Of a DNA stretch of 12,795 bases, positions 1-7,039 are shown piece by piece. The notes beneath the pieces are model-generated. The model worked only from the letters and a program-made list of their open reading frames with translations. It searched no databases and had not been told where the DNA came from. Each line of letters begins with the position of its first letter. Positions within the stretch are counted from its first letter, which is position 1. The translations under genes and the position numbers were made by a program. The stretch comes from Nitrospirota bacterium (lineage in GTDB: Bacteria; Nitrospirota; Thermodesulfovibrionia; Thermodesulfovibrionales; JdFR-85), in contig JAADGU010000021.1 in the NCBI GenBank assembly GCA_013152195.1, positions 1 through 12,795 of the forward strand, read 5' to 3'.

Positions 1-8
1 ATCTGAAC

Positions 9-860
9 TTAATAAAAGCCCTGAATCTCCTTTTCAGCCTCATTGAAAGAGAATGGCTGTTTAATAAGAGGAACGTGCTTGATAACAGGAATTCTCTCTT
101 CAAGAGTTGGCCTGCTGTTTCTGTAAATAATCCCGGTGGGAATTTTTTCTTCCCATTCAAGGGCCTTTTTAAATGCCTCTATCCTGTCAAAGGGGTCATG
201 ATCGTCACCTATGCGGTATACCCTCCCGCTATACCACTGGTATGTATTGACCTTATTGAAGGTCACACACGGTTGAAGTATATCAAGCAGGGCAAACCCT
301 TTATGATTAAGGGCCTCTTTCATAAGCCCCTTGAGGAACTCCGCATCACCTGCAAATCCCCTCGCCACAAAGCTGCAATCAAGGGCAACAGCCATTGCCA
401 TGGGATTCAATGCCTCTGACAGGCTGCCAAAGGGCTGGGTCTTTGTAACCACCCCCTCCATGGTTGTTGGTGATGCCTGCCCCTTTGTCAGTCCATATAC
501 CTGATTATCATGAACAAAGAGTTTTACATTTATGTTTCTCCTGATTGCGTGCAGCAGGTGGTTGCCCCCTTCCCCATAGCAGTCCCCGTCTCCGGCAACG
601 GCAATAACAGGCATCTCATGGTTTGCAAGCCTTATTCCTGTTGCAACAGGCAGGGTCCTTCCGTGAAGGCCGTTGAAGGTATTGCACTTCATGTAGTGGG
701 GGAGCTTGGCAGCCTGTCCAATCCCGGACACAACAGTAAGCTGATGCGGCTCAATCCCAAGCTCTGCAAGGGCTTCCTTGAGGGTGTTTAAGATGGGGAA
801 ATTGCCGCATCCGGGACACCATGCAGGTGTCTGTCCCTCATAACTTTGAAATGTGGGCAT
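9..860 (-). CDS. korB: 2-oxoacid:ferredoxin oxidoreductase, beta (TPP-binding) subunit
   Basis: This is the thiamine-diphosphate subunit of a 2-oxoacid (probably 2-oxoglutarate) ferredoxin oxidoreductase, a cytoplasmic enzyme that interconverts 2-oxoacid plus CoA with acyl-CoA, CO2 and reduced ferredoxin. Visible motifs are CPGCG near residue 15, a G-I-G-Q-A stretch near 47, the TPP/Mg site GDGDCYGEGGN near 90-100 and a DNQVYGLTKGQ segment near 118-128. The frame is open back to 926, but I choose the ATG at 860 because AGGAG lies six bases before it and the protein then begins MPTFQSYEGQ, as family members do (283 residues). It overlaps the frame-restored end of korA by 23 bases, so the two are probably translationally coupled. 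Substrate choice between 2-oxoglutarate and other 2-oxoacids cannot be read from sequence. No ferredoxin-like delta subunit gene is seen nearby. Confidence 0.9.
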   Translation of the reverse strand: MPTFQSYEGQTPAWCPGCGNFPILNTLKEALAELGIEPHQLTVVSGIGQAAKLPHYMKCNTFNGLHGRTLPVATGIRLANHEMPVIAVAGDGDCYGEGGNHLLHAIRRNINVKLFVHDNQVYGLTKGQASPTTMEGVVTKTQPFGSLSEALNPMAMAVALDCSFVARGFAGDAEFLKGLMKEALNHKGFALLDILQPCVTFNKVNTYQWYSGRVYRIGDDHDPFDRIEAFKKALEWEEKIPTGIIYRNSRPTLEERIPVIKHVPLIKQPFSFNEAEKEIQGFY

Positions 861-2569
861 CCAATTCTCCTGAAAGGCCTTCCAGTGTAAAGGGCCTGCC
901 GTCGTACTTGTTAATCCCTGCATCAAATTTGTACCCTGTTTCCGCCCTCATAAGGCGCGAAAACTGCCCGGTGGCATTGTTCTCTATACAGAGGCTGAGC
1001 CTTGCATTGCCCAGGATACCCAGGTAATCAAATTTATTTCTCAGTTGACGGGAACGGGTAGAGCTCGCTGAAATGAAGCATTGCAATTGCATAATCCCCT
1101 GAAAACACGTCAACTGCCTCCTTCATCACCCCATAGGTTGAGCCCCAACCAGCAATCACTATATCGGGACGGTCGCTGCCGTACAAAAGTGGCGGATCTA
1201 TCTCCTGCCTGATCAGGGGCAGCTTCTTCAACAGCCTCTTCTGCGTCATCCTTATCCTTGTTTCAGCGTCTTCTATCATATGCCCCTCTTCATCATGCTC
1301 ATCACTGTCCGTCACTACCAGGTGCCCTGACTCTCCCGGCACAGCCATCGGGGATATCCCGTTCTCCGTCAGTCCATGGCGTTTATAAACAGAGATGCCT
1401 TCAAGGGCTTCGCTCCTCAACCTGTAGTCATTATTCCTTAATCTGCCGGTATCCAGCCCACTGAAAGTCCATTCGGTATCGGCAAGATACTGATCCGAGA
1501 GGATAAATACGGGAATCTGGTACTTCTCAGCCAGGTCAAAGGCCTTGTTTGTGAGGTAAAAAGCCTGCTCCGGCGTACCCGGGGCAAGGACAACCCTTGC
1601 AAACTCGCCATGCCCGGCATGGAGGACAAAGAGGAGGTCAGCCTGCTCGGTCCTTGTGGGCAGACCGGTTGCCGGTCCCGGCCTCTGCACCTCTGCGATT
1701 ACAATCGGGGTCTCTGTCATTGCAGCAAGTGAGAGTCCTTCAACCATCAAGGCAAATCCACCGCCTGAACTGCCGGTCATTGCCCTTGTGCCGGCAAAAG
1801 AAGCGCCCAGAGCCATATTTATTGCAGATATCTCGTCCTCTGCCTGCTCTATGACTATTCCATATTCTTTGGCCTTTGAGGCAAGGAAGATCATAATGCC
1901 GGTTGACGGGGTCATGGGATATGCTGCATAAAACCTGCATCCACTCATAAGCGCACCAAGGCCTGTTGCCTCACTGCCATTGATGAGCATAAGGGGTGTT
2001 CCCCCAGGCCCGGGAACGGCAAAATCACACCTGGTGCAAACTTTTACGGCATGGTCAAAGCCCGCCCTTGCCGAGGCAATATTTTTCCCGGCAATCTCTT
2101 CTCCCTTTTTACTGAACCTTTCACGGATAATATCTTCAAAAATATCCAGGTCCATGCCGAGTATTCCCAGCACCGCACCGGTTGCCACTGTATTTGCCAT
2201 AATCCTGTTGCCCCCGGCCTCAACAGCGATCGCCTCAAAGGGTATGTTTAAAAACTCGGGGGAATCAAAGCCCTTTTTTATAAAGGCTGCATCATAAATA
2301 ATTATCCCCTCTTCACTGAGGGCTCCTCTGTGGATCGAGATAGTGTTGAGGTCAAGGGCAATAAGGATATCAACCTTTTCCCTGGATGACATGACCTCTC
2401 TGTCAGAGAGGCGTATCTGGTAGAAATTATGCCCACCGCGTATGCGGGACATATAGTCCTGATGAGTAAAGACATGGAGTCCTGAGCGGGCGAAGACCTT
2501 TGCAAGCACGCCGCCTATTGTCTGAAGCCCCTGCCCTGCCTCTCCCCCTATCCTGATCGTGTAATCCAC
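838..2569 (-). CDS. korA: 2-oxoacid:ferredoxin oxidoreductase, fused gamma-alpha subunit, with an apparent +1 frameshift
   Basis: Partner of KorB. The N-terminal ~180 residues are the gamma domain (GGEAGQGLQT near residue 8, RGGHN near 45). The alpha domain follows, with YPMTPST and TGSSGGGFALM, both typical of KorA. The first frame gives 511 residues and stops with TAA at 1034-1036, after a segment reading HFSELYPFPSTEK. The expected C-terminus (KFDYLGILGNARL, then ENNATGQFSRLMRAETG) continues in the +1 frame to a TGA at 838-840. Skipping one base restores a ~576-residue protein, a normal length for the fused form. The start is a GTG at 2569 with a GGGGGCAAGG stretch just upstream; an in-frame TAG lies a little further upstream. 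Whether the shift is a sequencing error, a mutation or recoding is unresolved. If translation stops at the TAA, about 65 conserved residues are lost. Confidence 0.85.
867..871 (-). promoter_or_regulatory. Shine-Dalgarno site deciding the korB start
   Basis: Read on the minus strand, AGGAG is followed by six bases (AATTGG) and then ATG. This favours the start at 860 over the in-frame upstream codons at 923-926. Confidence 0.6.
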
Positions 2570-2946
2570 AAACCTTGCCCCCGCCTATACCCAGGTTTTC
2601 AGGCTTCCCTCCATTGAATATTGTAACCATTGCACAAATAACAACGGATTCAACTCCCCGCTCCAGATATGAAAAGCCTTGAACAAGAGATGAAGCAATA
2701 TGATAGAGTCTGAACGGCTTTAATTTCGCAGTAAATTCACCTGGATGGTGAATTGCGAAATTCCCTCGGAGTCCCGGCCGGATGCCGGGACGAGAATGAG
2801 AGAAGACTCTATTATATTGCTTCCAACAACCGTTCACCTCTGGAGCAGGAAGTTTATTGCCTGTGTAATAAATAACAGTATATCACCTATTGCTCTTTAG
2901 GGCAACAGAAATCAGAAAAGAACAAGGGTACAGAGTTTGAACGGTT
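2570..2946. other. Intergenic region between korA and the cupin gene
   Basis: I see no supported gene in these 377 bases. The stretch contains the palindromic element at 2692-2823. It also has two similar 18-mers, at 2706-2723 and 2933-2950 (15 of 18 bases match), both containing TGAACGG, and the inverse of that heptamer at 2830-2836. A TACAAT hexamer in the korA leader could be a -10 box, but no convincing -35 partner lies at the right distance. A minus-strand open frame across 2427-2837 matches no family I know. Confidence 0.6.
2692..2823. repeat. 132-bp palindromic intergenic element with two internal hairpins
   Basis: The ends are a 19-base inverted pair (2692-2710 and 2805-2823) with one mismatch. 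Inside lie two further stems. The first is AATTTCGC(AGTA)AATTCACC, 2722-2741, pairing with GGTGAATTGCGAAATT, 2747-2762, around the loop TGGAT; a 4-base bulge interrupts its left arm. The second is GTCCCGGC, 2771-2778, pairing with GCCGGGAC, 2784-2791, around CGGAT. Nested stems inside terminal inverted repeats in a non-coding gap resemble MITE or REP-type dispersed repeats. No target-site duplication is obvious, and no second copy lies in this window. It sits downstream of the cupin gene and upstream of korA on the same strand, so it could also act on the transcript as a processing, stability or termination structure. Confidence 0.7.
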
Positions 2947-3264
2947 TTACTCTACAGGCGTAACCACTGCCATAACAACAAGCCTCTCGCCTTTTGAAGC
3001 CTTAAAACCGTGCGACACCATCGGGTCGCAGAGAATAGCCGTCTTTTCGTCAGCCTCAATCTCCTCGTCACCAACTGTAAATACCCCCCTGCCCTCAACA
3101 CAGTACATCATGAGTCTCAGTGGAGCCTTGTGCGGTTTTAATTCCTGCCCCGGCTCCAGACACATCAGGGCCACCCTCATCTCCGGGGTGTCTGCAAGCA
3201 TCTCTCTTGAAATCTTGTCAGGATAGAACTTGATAAGTTCCTTTAAATTCAATACCTCTGCCAT
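2947..3264 (-). CDS. Small single-domain cupin protein
   Basis: A 105-residue protein with one cupin beta-barrel core. The first conserved region reads PGQELKPHKAP and EGRGVFTVGDEEI (about residues 38-70). The second contains DPMVSHGFKA (about 80-90). Only one histidine is present in the first motif and one in the second, fewer than the usual metal-binding set, so metal binding is uncertain. The ATG at 3264 has an excellent AAGGAGG five bases upstream, which fixes the start. It is transcribed divergently from the HPP gene and in the same direction as korA, but the long repeat-bearing gap makes co-transcription with kor doubtful. Substrate or ligand cannot be named. There is no signal peptide, so it is probably cytoplasmic. 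Confidence 0.8.
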   Translation of the reverse strand: MAEVLNLKELIKFYPDKISREMLADTPEMRVALMCLEPGQELKPHKAPLRLMMYCVEGRGVFTVGDEEIEADEKTAILCDPMVSHGFKASKGERLVVMAVVTPVE

Positions 3265-3394
3265 CGCTTCCTCCTTTTTTGTTAATACGCATAGTGAACA
3301 ATAATGCTTTCCTGATTACTATCTTACACCAGAACATAAAGAGAGTCCATGAGATAAATCATCCCCTTATGAAAAAAAGAGTTACATACCTAAA

Positions 3395-3410
3395 TATGAT
3401 TCAAATCATA
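3395..3410. promoter_or_regulatory. FNR/CRP-family binding site upstream of the HPP gene
   Basis: TATGAT-TCAA-ATCATA is an exact 6+4+6 inverted repeat. It resembles the FNR/DNR consensus TTGAT-N4-ATCAA, with the outermost bases changed. Its centre (3402.5) is about 42 bases upstream of the start point expected from the TATTAT box at 3433-3438. That is the class II activator position. Confidence 0.6.
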
Positions 3411-3432
3411 CATTTTCTGCCCGTAATAATTC

Positions 3433-3438
3433 TATTAT
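3433..3438 (+). promoter_or_regulatory. Probable -10 box (TATTAT) for the HPP gene
   Basis: TATTAT lies 43 bases before the HPP ATG. No good -35 hexamer is seen; the FNR-like box covers that region, as expected for an activator-dependent promoter. Confidence 0.45.
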
Positions 3439-3481
3439 GTATATACAACCAAAAGGAGATACTTTTTAAAGGAATGAAACA

Positions 3482-4039
3482 ATGAAAGACACTCAACTTA
3501 AATACGGTTATTTATCAAAAATGAGAGGAACAACCAAAAGCCCGCCAGCGGTAAGTCTTTCTGAAATTGCATGGTCATGGATAGGTGCATTTCTTGGCAT
3601 TGCTGCTGTATCCTATGCCAACTACAACATTCTTGAAGATACAGACCTTGTAATGGTGATAGGCTCTTTCGGAGCATCCGCGGTCCTGCTGTACGGTGCC
3701 ATCAAAAGCCCGTTGGCTCAACCAAGAAACCTCATAGGCGGACATATAATCTCGGCAATCATAGGGGTTACATGCTACAGGCTTTTCCCTTCTCAAATGT
3801 GGCTGGCATCCTCTCTGGCCGTTGCCACATCCATAGCTGTTATGCATGCCACAAAAACATTGCATCCGCCAGGTGGAGCAACCGCACTGATCGCAGTAAT
3901 AGGCAGTAACAAGATCCACAGCCTGGGTTATTTATATGCGATTATGCCCGTTGGACTTGGAGCATTTATTATGTTGGTAGTTGCACTCCTGGTTAATAAC
4001 ATACACAGAAACCGCAGATACCCTCACTTCTGGGTCTGA
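3482..4039 (+). CDS. HPP-family integral membrane protein (candidate nitrite or anion transporter)
   Basis: A 185-residue membrane protein with four hydrophobic helices at roughly 27-47, 57-76, 86-120 and 145-172. The family signature HPPGGATAL follows TKTL near residues 126-135, and a KMRG motif lies near the N-terminus (residues 13-16), as in the family. Plant and cyanobacterial HPP proteins have been linked to nitrite transport; I infer a related role here but cannot prove it. The ATG has AAAGGA eight bases upstream. The gene stands alone, driven by a promoter with an FNR/CRP-like box, and is followed directly by a GC-rich hairpin. Expression under low oxygen or with nitrogen oxides would fit that layout. 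Confidence 0.85.
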   Translation: MKDTQLKYGYLSKMRGTTKSPPAVSLSEIAWSWIGAFLGIAAVSYANYNILEDTDLVMVIGSFGASAVLLYGAIKSPLAQPRNLIGGHIISAIIGVTCYRLFPSQMWLASSLAVATSIAVMHATKTLHPPGGATALIAVIGSNKIHSLGYLYAIMPVGLGAFIMLVVALLVNNIHRNRRYPHFWV

Positions 4040-4060
4040 TGCCGGCCTGACAGGCCGGCA
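4040..4060 (+). terminator. GC-rich hairpin immediately after the HPP stop codon
   Basis: TGCCGGCC and GGCCGGCA pair around the loop TGACA, one base after the HPP stop. There is no T-run, so it is not a classical intrinsic terminator. It may stabilise the 3' end or act with Rho. Confidence 0.4.
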
Positions 4061-4138
4061 GCTATCCGGCCTGGCTGACCGATCCGTCCCATCCGACCGA
4101 TTAACAGACAGCCCTTCTGAAAAATGCGTCGTTTGGAG

Positions 4139-4144
4139 TATAAT
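4139..4144 (+). promoter_or_regulatory. Consensus -10 box (TATAAT) just before tyrS
   Basis: TATAAT ends eight bases before the tyrS ATG, so transcription should start at or within two bases of it. No Shine-Dalgarno sequence lies in between. The only -35 candidate is weak (TTCTGA at 4115-4120, spacer 18). The layout suggests a leaderless mRNA. Confidence 0.5.
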
Positions 4145-4152
4145 AAACGACC

Positions 4153-5352
4153 ATGATACCACCGGAAAAACAGATTGACATAATAAAAAGAGGAACTGTA
4201 GAGATCATCAAGGAGGAAGAGCTCCTCAGGAAACTGAGAGAGGGAAGGCCCCTGAGGATCAAGGCGGGTTTTGATCCTACTGCCCCGGATATACACCTTG
4301 GCCATACAGTGCTCCTTGAGAAGATGCGGCAGTTGCAGGAACTGGGGCATGAGGTAATATTCCTCATTGGGGACTTTACCGGGATGATCGGCGACCCCTC
4401 AGGCAAGTCCGAGACAAGAAAACCCCTGACAGAAAAAGAGGTCCTGAAAAACGCAGAGACCTACAAGGAACAGGTATATAAAATCCTGGACCCTGAAAAA
4501 ACACGGATAAGATTTAACAGCGAATGGTTTTCAAAGATGAATGCCCTGGAGATTGTACGCCTCGGCGCAATGCAGACAGTGGCAAGGATGCTTGAAAGGG
4601 ATGATTTCAAAAAGAGATTTGAGTCTCAGCAGGACATAACCATTCTGGAGTTTTACTATCCCCTGTTTCAGGCATATGATTCCGTGTTTTTAAAGGCAGA
4701 TATTGAATTGGGCGGGACTGACCAGAGGTTCAACCTCCTTCTGGGACGGACTTTTCAGAAAAAATCAGGCATGGAAGAGCAGGTAGTTATTATGATGCCT
4801 CTGCTTGAAGGCACAGACGGTGTTCAGAAAATGTCAAAGAGCCTTGGCAACTACATAGGGATATCTGAACCACCGAAAGAGATGTATGGCAAGCTGCTGT
4901 CAATCACTGACGAATTGATGATCAAATACTATGAATTACTTAGCCACATAAGCATGGAAGAGCTTGAGGCCCTGAAGAGGGGGATCAAAGACGGCACGGT
5001 TCATCCAAAGAAGGCAAAGGAGGCACTTGCACTGGAGATAGTCGGACGTTACCGGGGCAGGGATGAGGCCCTCAGGGCACAGGAGGAGTTTGAGCGGGTT
5101 TTTAAGGAGAAACAGTTGCCGGATGATATCCCGGAGATTGCGATAACCTGGAATAATGAGGAGATATGGCTGCCGCAGGTACTGAAAGAGGGAGGGCTCT
5201 GCAAGAGCACTGGTGAGGCCATGAGGCTTATAAAGCAGGGCGGGGTATGGGTAAATGACCGTCGTGTTGTTGACCCCCAGGAGAGATTACCCGAGGGTGA
5301 ATACATAATAAAGGTTGGGAAGAGGCGTTTTCTGAAGGTTAAACCAGTCTAA
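4153..5352 (+). CDS. tyrS: Tyrosyl-tRNA synthetase (TyrZ-like subgroup)
   Basis: A class I aminoacyl-tRNA synthetase that charges tRNA-Tyr in the cytoplasm. At 399 residues it matches the family. The HIGH-type motif is HLGH at residues 48-51, inside DPTAPDIHLGHTV. The KMSKS loop is at 226-230. A GGTDQRFN stretch near 187 lines the tyrosine pocket. An S4 RNA-binding domain fills about 335-395, with CKSTGEAMRLIKQGGVWVND. The full KMSKS, rather than KFGKT, places it with the TyrZ/TyrS type 2 subgroup. The start MIPPEKQIDIIKRG matches the usual N-terminus, but no ribosome site precedes it; a TATAAT lies eight bases before the ATG. A 54-base gap separates it from the MgtC-like gene downstream, so they may share a transcript. 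Confidence 0.95.
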   Translation: MIPPEKQIDIIKRGTVEIIKEEELLRKLREGRPLRIKAGFDPTAPDIHLGHTVLLEKMRQLQELGHEVIFLIGDFTGMIGDPSGKSETRKPLTEKEVLKNAETYKEQVYKILDPEKTRIRFNSEWFSKMNALEIVRLGAMQTVARMLERDDFKKRFESQQDITILEFYYPLFQAYDSVFLKADIELGGTDQRFNLLLGRTFQKKSGMEEQVVIMMPLLEGTDGVQKMSKSLGNYIGISEPPKEMYGKLLSITDELMIKYYELLSHISMEELEALKRGIKDGTVHPKKAKEALALEIVGRYRGRDEALRAQEEFERVFKEKQLPDDIPEIAITWNNEEIWLPQVLKEGGLCKSTGEAMRLIKQGGVWVNDRRVVDPQERLPEGEYIIKVGKRRFLKVKPV

Positions 5353-5406
5353 ACTGATGCTTCCTTAATTAATGAAACCCTGTGTTAGTTCGCAGCTGAA
5401 ACATTT

Positions 5407-6084
5407 ATGACAATGACTGATCCAACAGAAACTATCCTCAGACTCCTGCTTGGTGCCGTACTCGGCGGCATTATTGGATTTGAACGCCAGAGTCATGGCA
5501 GGCCTGCAGGGTTCAGGACCCACCTTATTGTGAGCCTCGCCTCTGTATTAATAATGATCGTCTCTGATGACTTTTATCGCATGAGCACTCTCAACCCCGA
5601 GATAATCAGGATTGACCCTGCAAGGATAGCAGCAGGTGCCATTACAGGGGTCGGGTTTCTTGGAGCAGGGGTGATAATCAAGTCGGGCCTAAGCATTCAG
5701 GGACTGACAACTGCTGCCTGTCTGTGGATTGTTTCTGTTATAGGGCTTGCTGTAGGAAGCGGTCTTTATGTCCCGGCATTGACTGCATTCTCTATCACTT
5801 TCTTCTCACTCTGGATTCTCAGGAGGGTTGAGGTGAAAGTTCCGAGACTGACTTACAAAATCCTCACCTTAACTACCGAGCCTGTAGCAAAAGAGGAAGA
5901 TGTCACCAAAGTCCTTAAGGAGGCCGGGGCCAATATTGCAAATATAGACTATGAGATGGACAGGACCAAAAACGAAGTGACCTATCATCTATCCATAACA
6001 TTTAAAAACAAAGAGGTTATTTCAGCTATCCTGGAGAGGATTTCTGAATTATCCTATATCAAGAGGTTTTACCTGAGGGGATAA
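5407..6084 (+). CDS. MgtC/SapB-family membrane protein with a C-terminal ACT-like domain
   Basis: A 225-residue protein with the MgtC/SapB membrane domain in the first ~140 residues: GAVLGGIIGFERQ near 16-28, GRPAGFRTHLIVSLAS at 31-46, and the glycine-rich AAGAITGVGFLGAGVIIKSG near 75-95. Both of these last two stretches are hallmarks of the family. The remaining ~80 soluble residues look like the ACT-like regulatory domain found in many members. The family is tied to magnesium limitation and to restraint of ATP synthase in pathogens; in environmental bacteria the role is unknown. The start at 5407 has no clear Shine-Dalgarno site. An ATG two codons downstream is an alternative. The stop is seven bases before the nucleotidase gene, so the two form a pair. 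Confidence 0.88.
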   Translation: MTMTDPTETILRLLLGAVLGGIIGFERQSHGRPAGFRTHLIVSLASVLIMIVSDDFYRMSTLNPEIIRIDPARIAAGAITGVGFLGAGVIIKSGLSIQGLTTAACLWIVSVIGLAVGSGLYVPALTAFSITFFSLWILRRVEVKVPRLTYKILTLTTEPVAKEEDVTKVLKEAGANIANIDYEMDRTKNEVTYHLSITFKNKEVISAILERISELSYIKRFYLRG

Positions 6085-6091
6085 ATATTAT

Positions 6092-6766
6092 ATGGATATT
6101 AACAGATTAAAAAAAGCACTCTGGTCCGATGTCGAGCACGTCCTGCTCGACATGGACGGCACCCTCCTGGACAGATATTTTGATGACTATTTCTGGGAAC
6201 ACCTTGTGCCTGAAAAATATGCAGAGAAACACAATATCACCTTTGGCAGGGCTAAGGAGGAACTGTTAAAGAAATACAAGGTACACGAGGGAACACTTAA
6301 CTGGAGTGATATTGACTTCTGGTCAAGGGAGCTTGACCTCGACATCCCTGCACTTAAGGAACAGATAAGGCACCTGATAGAGGTACACCCCCATGTTGAG
6401 GATTTTCTCAGGGAGCTGAAAGGTGCCGACAAAAAGGTCATACTTGCAACAAACGCCCATTACAAGACCCTTAAGATAAAACTGAGAAAGACCCTGATAG
6501 GCGGATACTTTGACAAGGTCATCACCTCGTCGGAAATTGGCTGTCCCAAGGAGGACATCGAATTCTGGAGGAGGACAGAAAAAATATTGCGTTTTGACAG
6601 GGAAAAAACTGTTTTTATTGATGACGTTATGGAGAACCTTGAGGCGGCCAGGGAGTTTGGTATCAGATATATTGTACTGAAGACAATGGCAAGCTCAAGG
6701 GATAAGGAGGCAGGGGATAATGGCAACTTCCTTGCTGTCGGAGATTTCAGGGAACTCCTGCCGTAG
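6092..6766 (+). CDS. yrfG: HAD-superfamily phosphatase, YrfG-like (GMP/IMP nucleotidase)
   Basis: A 224-residue HAD hydrolase. Motif I is DMDGT at 20-24, with D20 as nucleophile and D22 as acid/base. Motif II is T120 in LATNAH. Motif III is K153 in CPKED. Motif IV is the D177-D178 pair in FIDD. The cap sits between motifs I and II. Similarity to Escherichia coli YrfG is clear from recall: LLDMDGTLLD followed by FDxYFW, a TLNW segment near 68-71 and FGIRY near 189. That enzyme removes phosphate from purine nucleoside monophosphates, so a purine-salvage or housekeeping role is likely. It begins seven bases after the MgtC-like stop, with GAGGGG 11 bases before the ATG. Substrate is inferred from family only. 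Confidence 0.85.
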   Translation: MDINRLKKALWSDVEHVLLDMDGTLLDRYFDDYFWEHLVPEKYAEKHNITFGRAKEELLKKYKVHEGTLNWSDIDFWSRELDLDIPALKEQIRHLIEVHPHVEDFLRELKGADKKVILATNAHYKTLKIKLRKTLIGGYFDKVITSSEIGCPKEDIEFWRRTEKILRFDREKTVFIDDVMENLEAAREFGIRYIVLKTMASSRDKEAGDNGNFLAVGDFRELLP

Positions 6767-6811
6767 GGAGACATATATAGTCAGAAACTTCATAATACCG
6801 ACCACATCTTC

Positions 6812-6841
6812 TTGACATAAGTACCTTTAAAAATTTATACT
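6812..6841 (+). promoter_or_regulatory. Sigma-70 type promoter for rpmH-rnpA-yidD-yidC
   Basis: A perfect -35 TTGACA at 6812-6817 is followed, after an 18-base spacer, by TATACT at 6836-6841. The start point would fall near 6848, giving a leader of about 48 bases before rpmH. Confidence 0.7.
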
Positions 6842-6848
6842 TCATATC

Positions 6849-6870
6849 CGTAAACTAATACGTAAACTAA
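6849..6870 (+). repeat. Two tandem CGTAAACTAA repeats in the rpmH leader
   Basis: CGTAAACTAA occurs at 6849-6858 and again at 6861-6870, a 12-base period, right after the expected transcription start. It is not a DnaA box. It could be an operator or a leader element, or chance in AT-rich DNA. Confidence 0.45.
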
Positions 6871-6895
6871 AAAGAATAACAAGGGGAAAAAACAG

Positions 6896-7039
6896 ATGGG
6901 AGGAGCATACACAACATATCGTCCTCACAGGATCAAAAGAAAAAGGTCTCTCGGCTTTCTCATAAAGATGAGGACAAAAAGTGGTCGGAAGGTTGTAAAG
7001 AGAAGAAGGGCAAAAGGCCGCAAAAAATTGACCGTCTGA
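6896..7039 (+). CDS. rpmH: 50S ribosomal protein L34
   Basis: A 47-residue, strongly basic protein of the large ribosomal subunit. The L34 core is easy to read: TYRPHRIKRKR, then LGFLIKMRTKSGRKVV, then RRRAKGRKKLTV. The usual L34 start (M-K-R-T-Y-x-P) is replaced by MGGAYTTYRP, so the N-terminus carries a few extra residues. The only ATG in range is at 6896, and AAGGGG lies nine bases before it, which supports the start. The gene leads the usual L34-RNase P-YidD-YidC cluster and has a strong promoter 55-84 bases upstream. Its last codons contain a run of six A (7022-7027), where the rnpA reading frame overlaps. Confidence 0.9.
   Translation: MGGAYTTYRPHRIKRKRSLGFLIKMRTKSGRKVVKRRRAKGRKKLTV

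Noticed and set aside
2599..2660. Promoter for korA with TACAAT as -10 box.
   Set aside because: No acceptable -35 hexamer lies at 16-18 bases, so I do not list it as a feature.
2427..2837. A 136-codon minus-strand frame running from the palindromic element into korA.
   Set aside because: It overlaps the conserved korA N-terminus in another frame, and its first part is simply a translation of the hairpins. No family is recognised.
3279..3485. A 68-codon plus-strand frame before the HPP gene.
   Set aside because: It runs over the FNR-like box, the -10 box and the HPP ribosome site. The base composition looks regulatory and the product resembles nothing.
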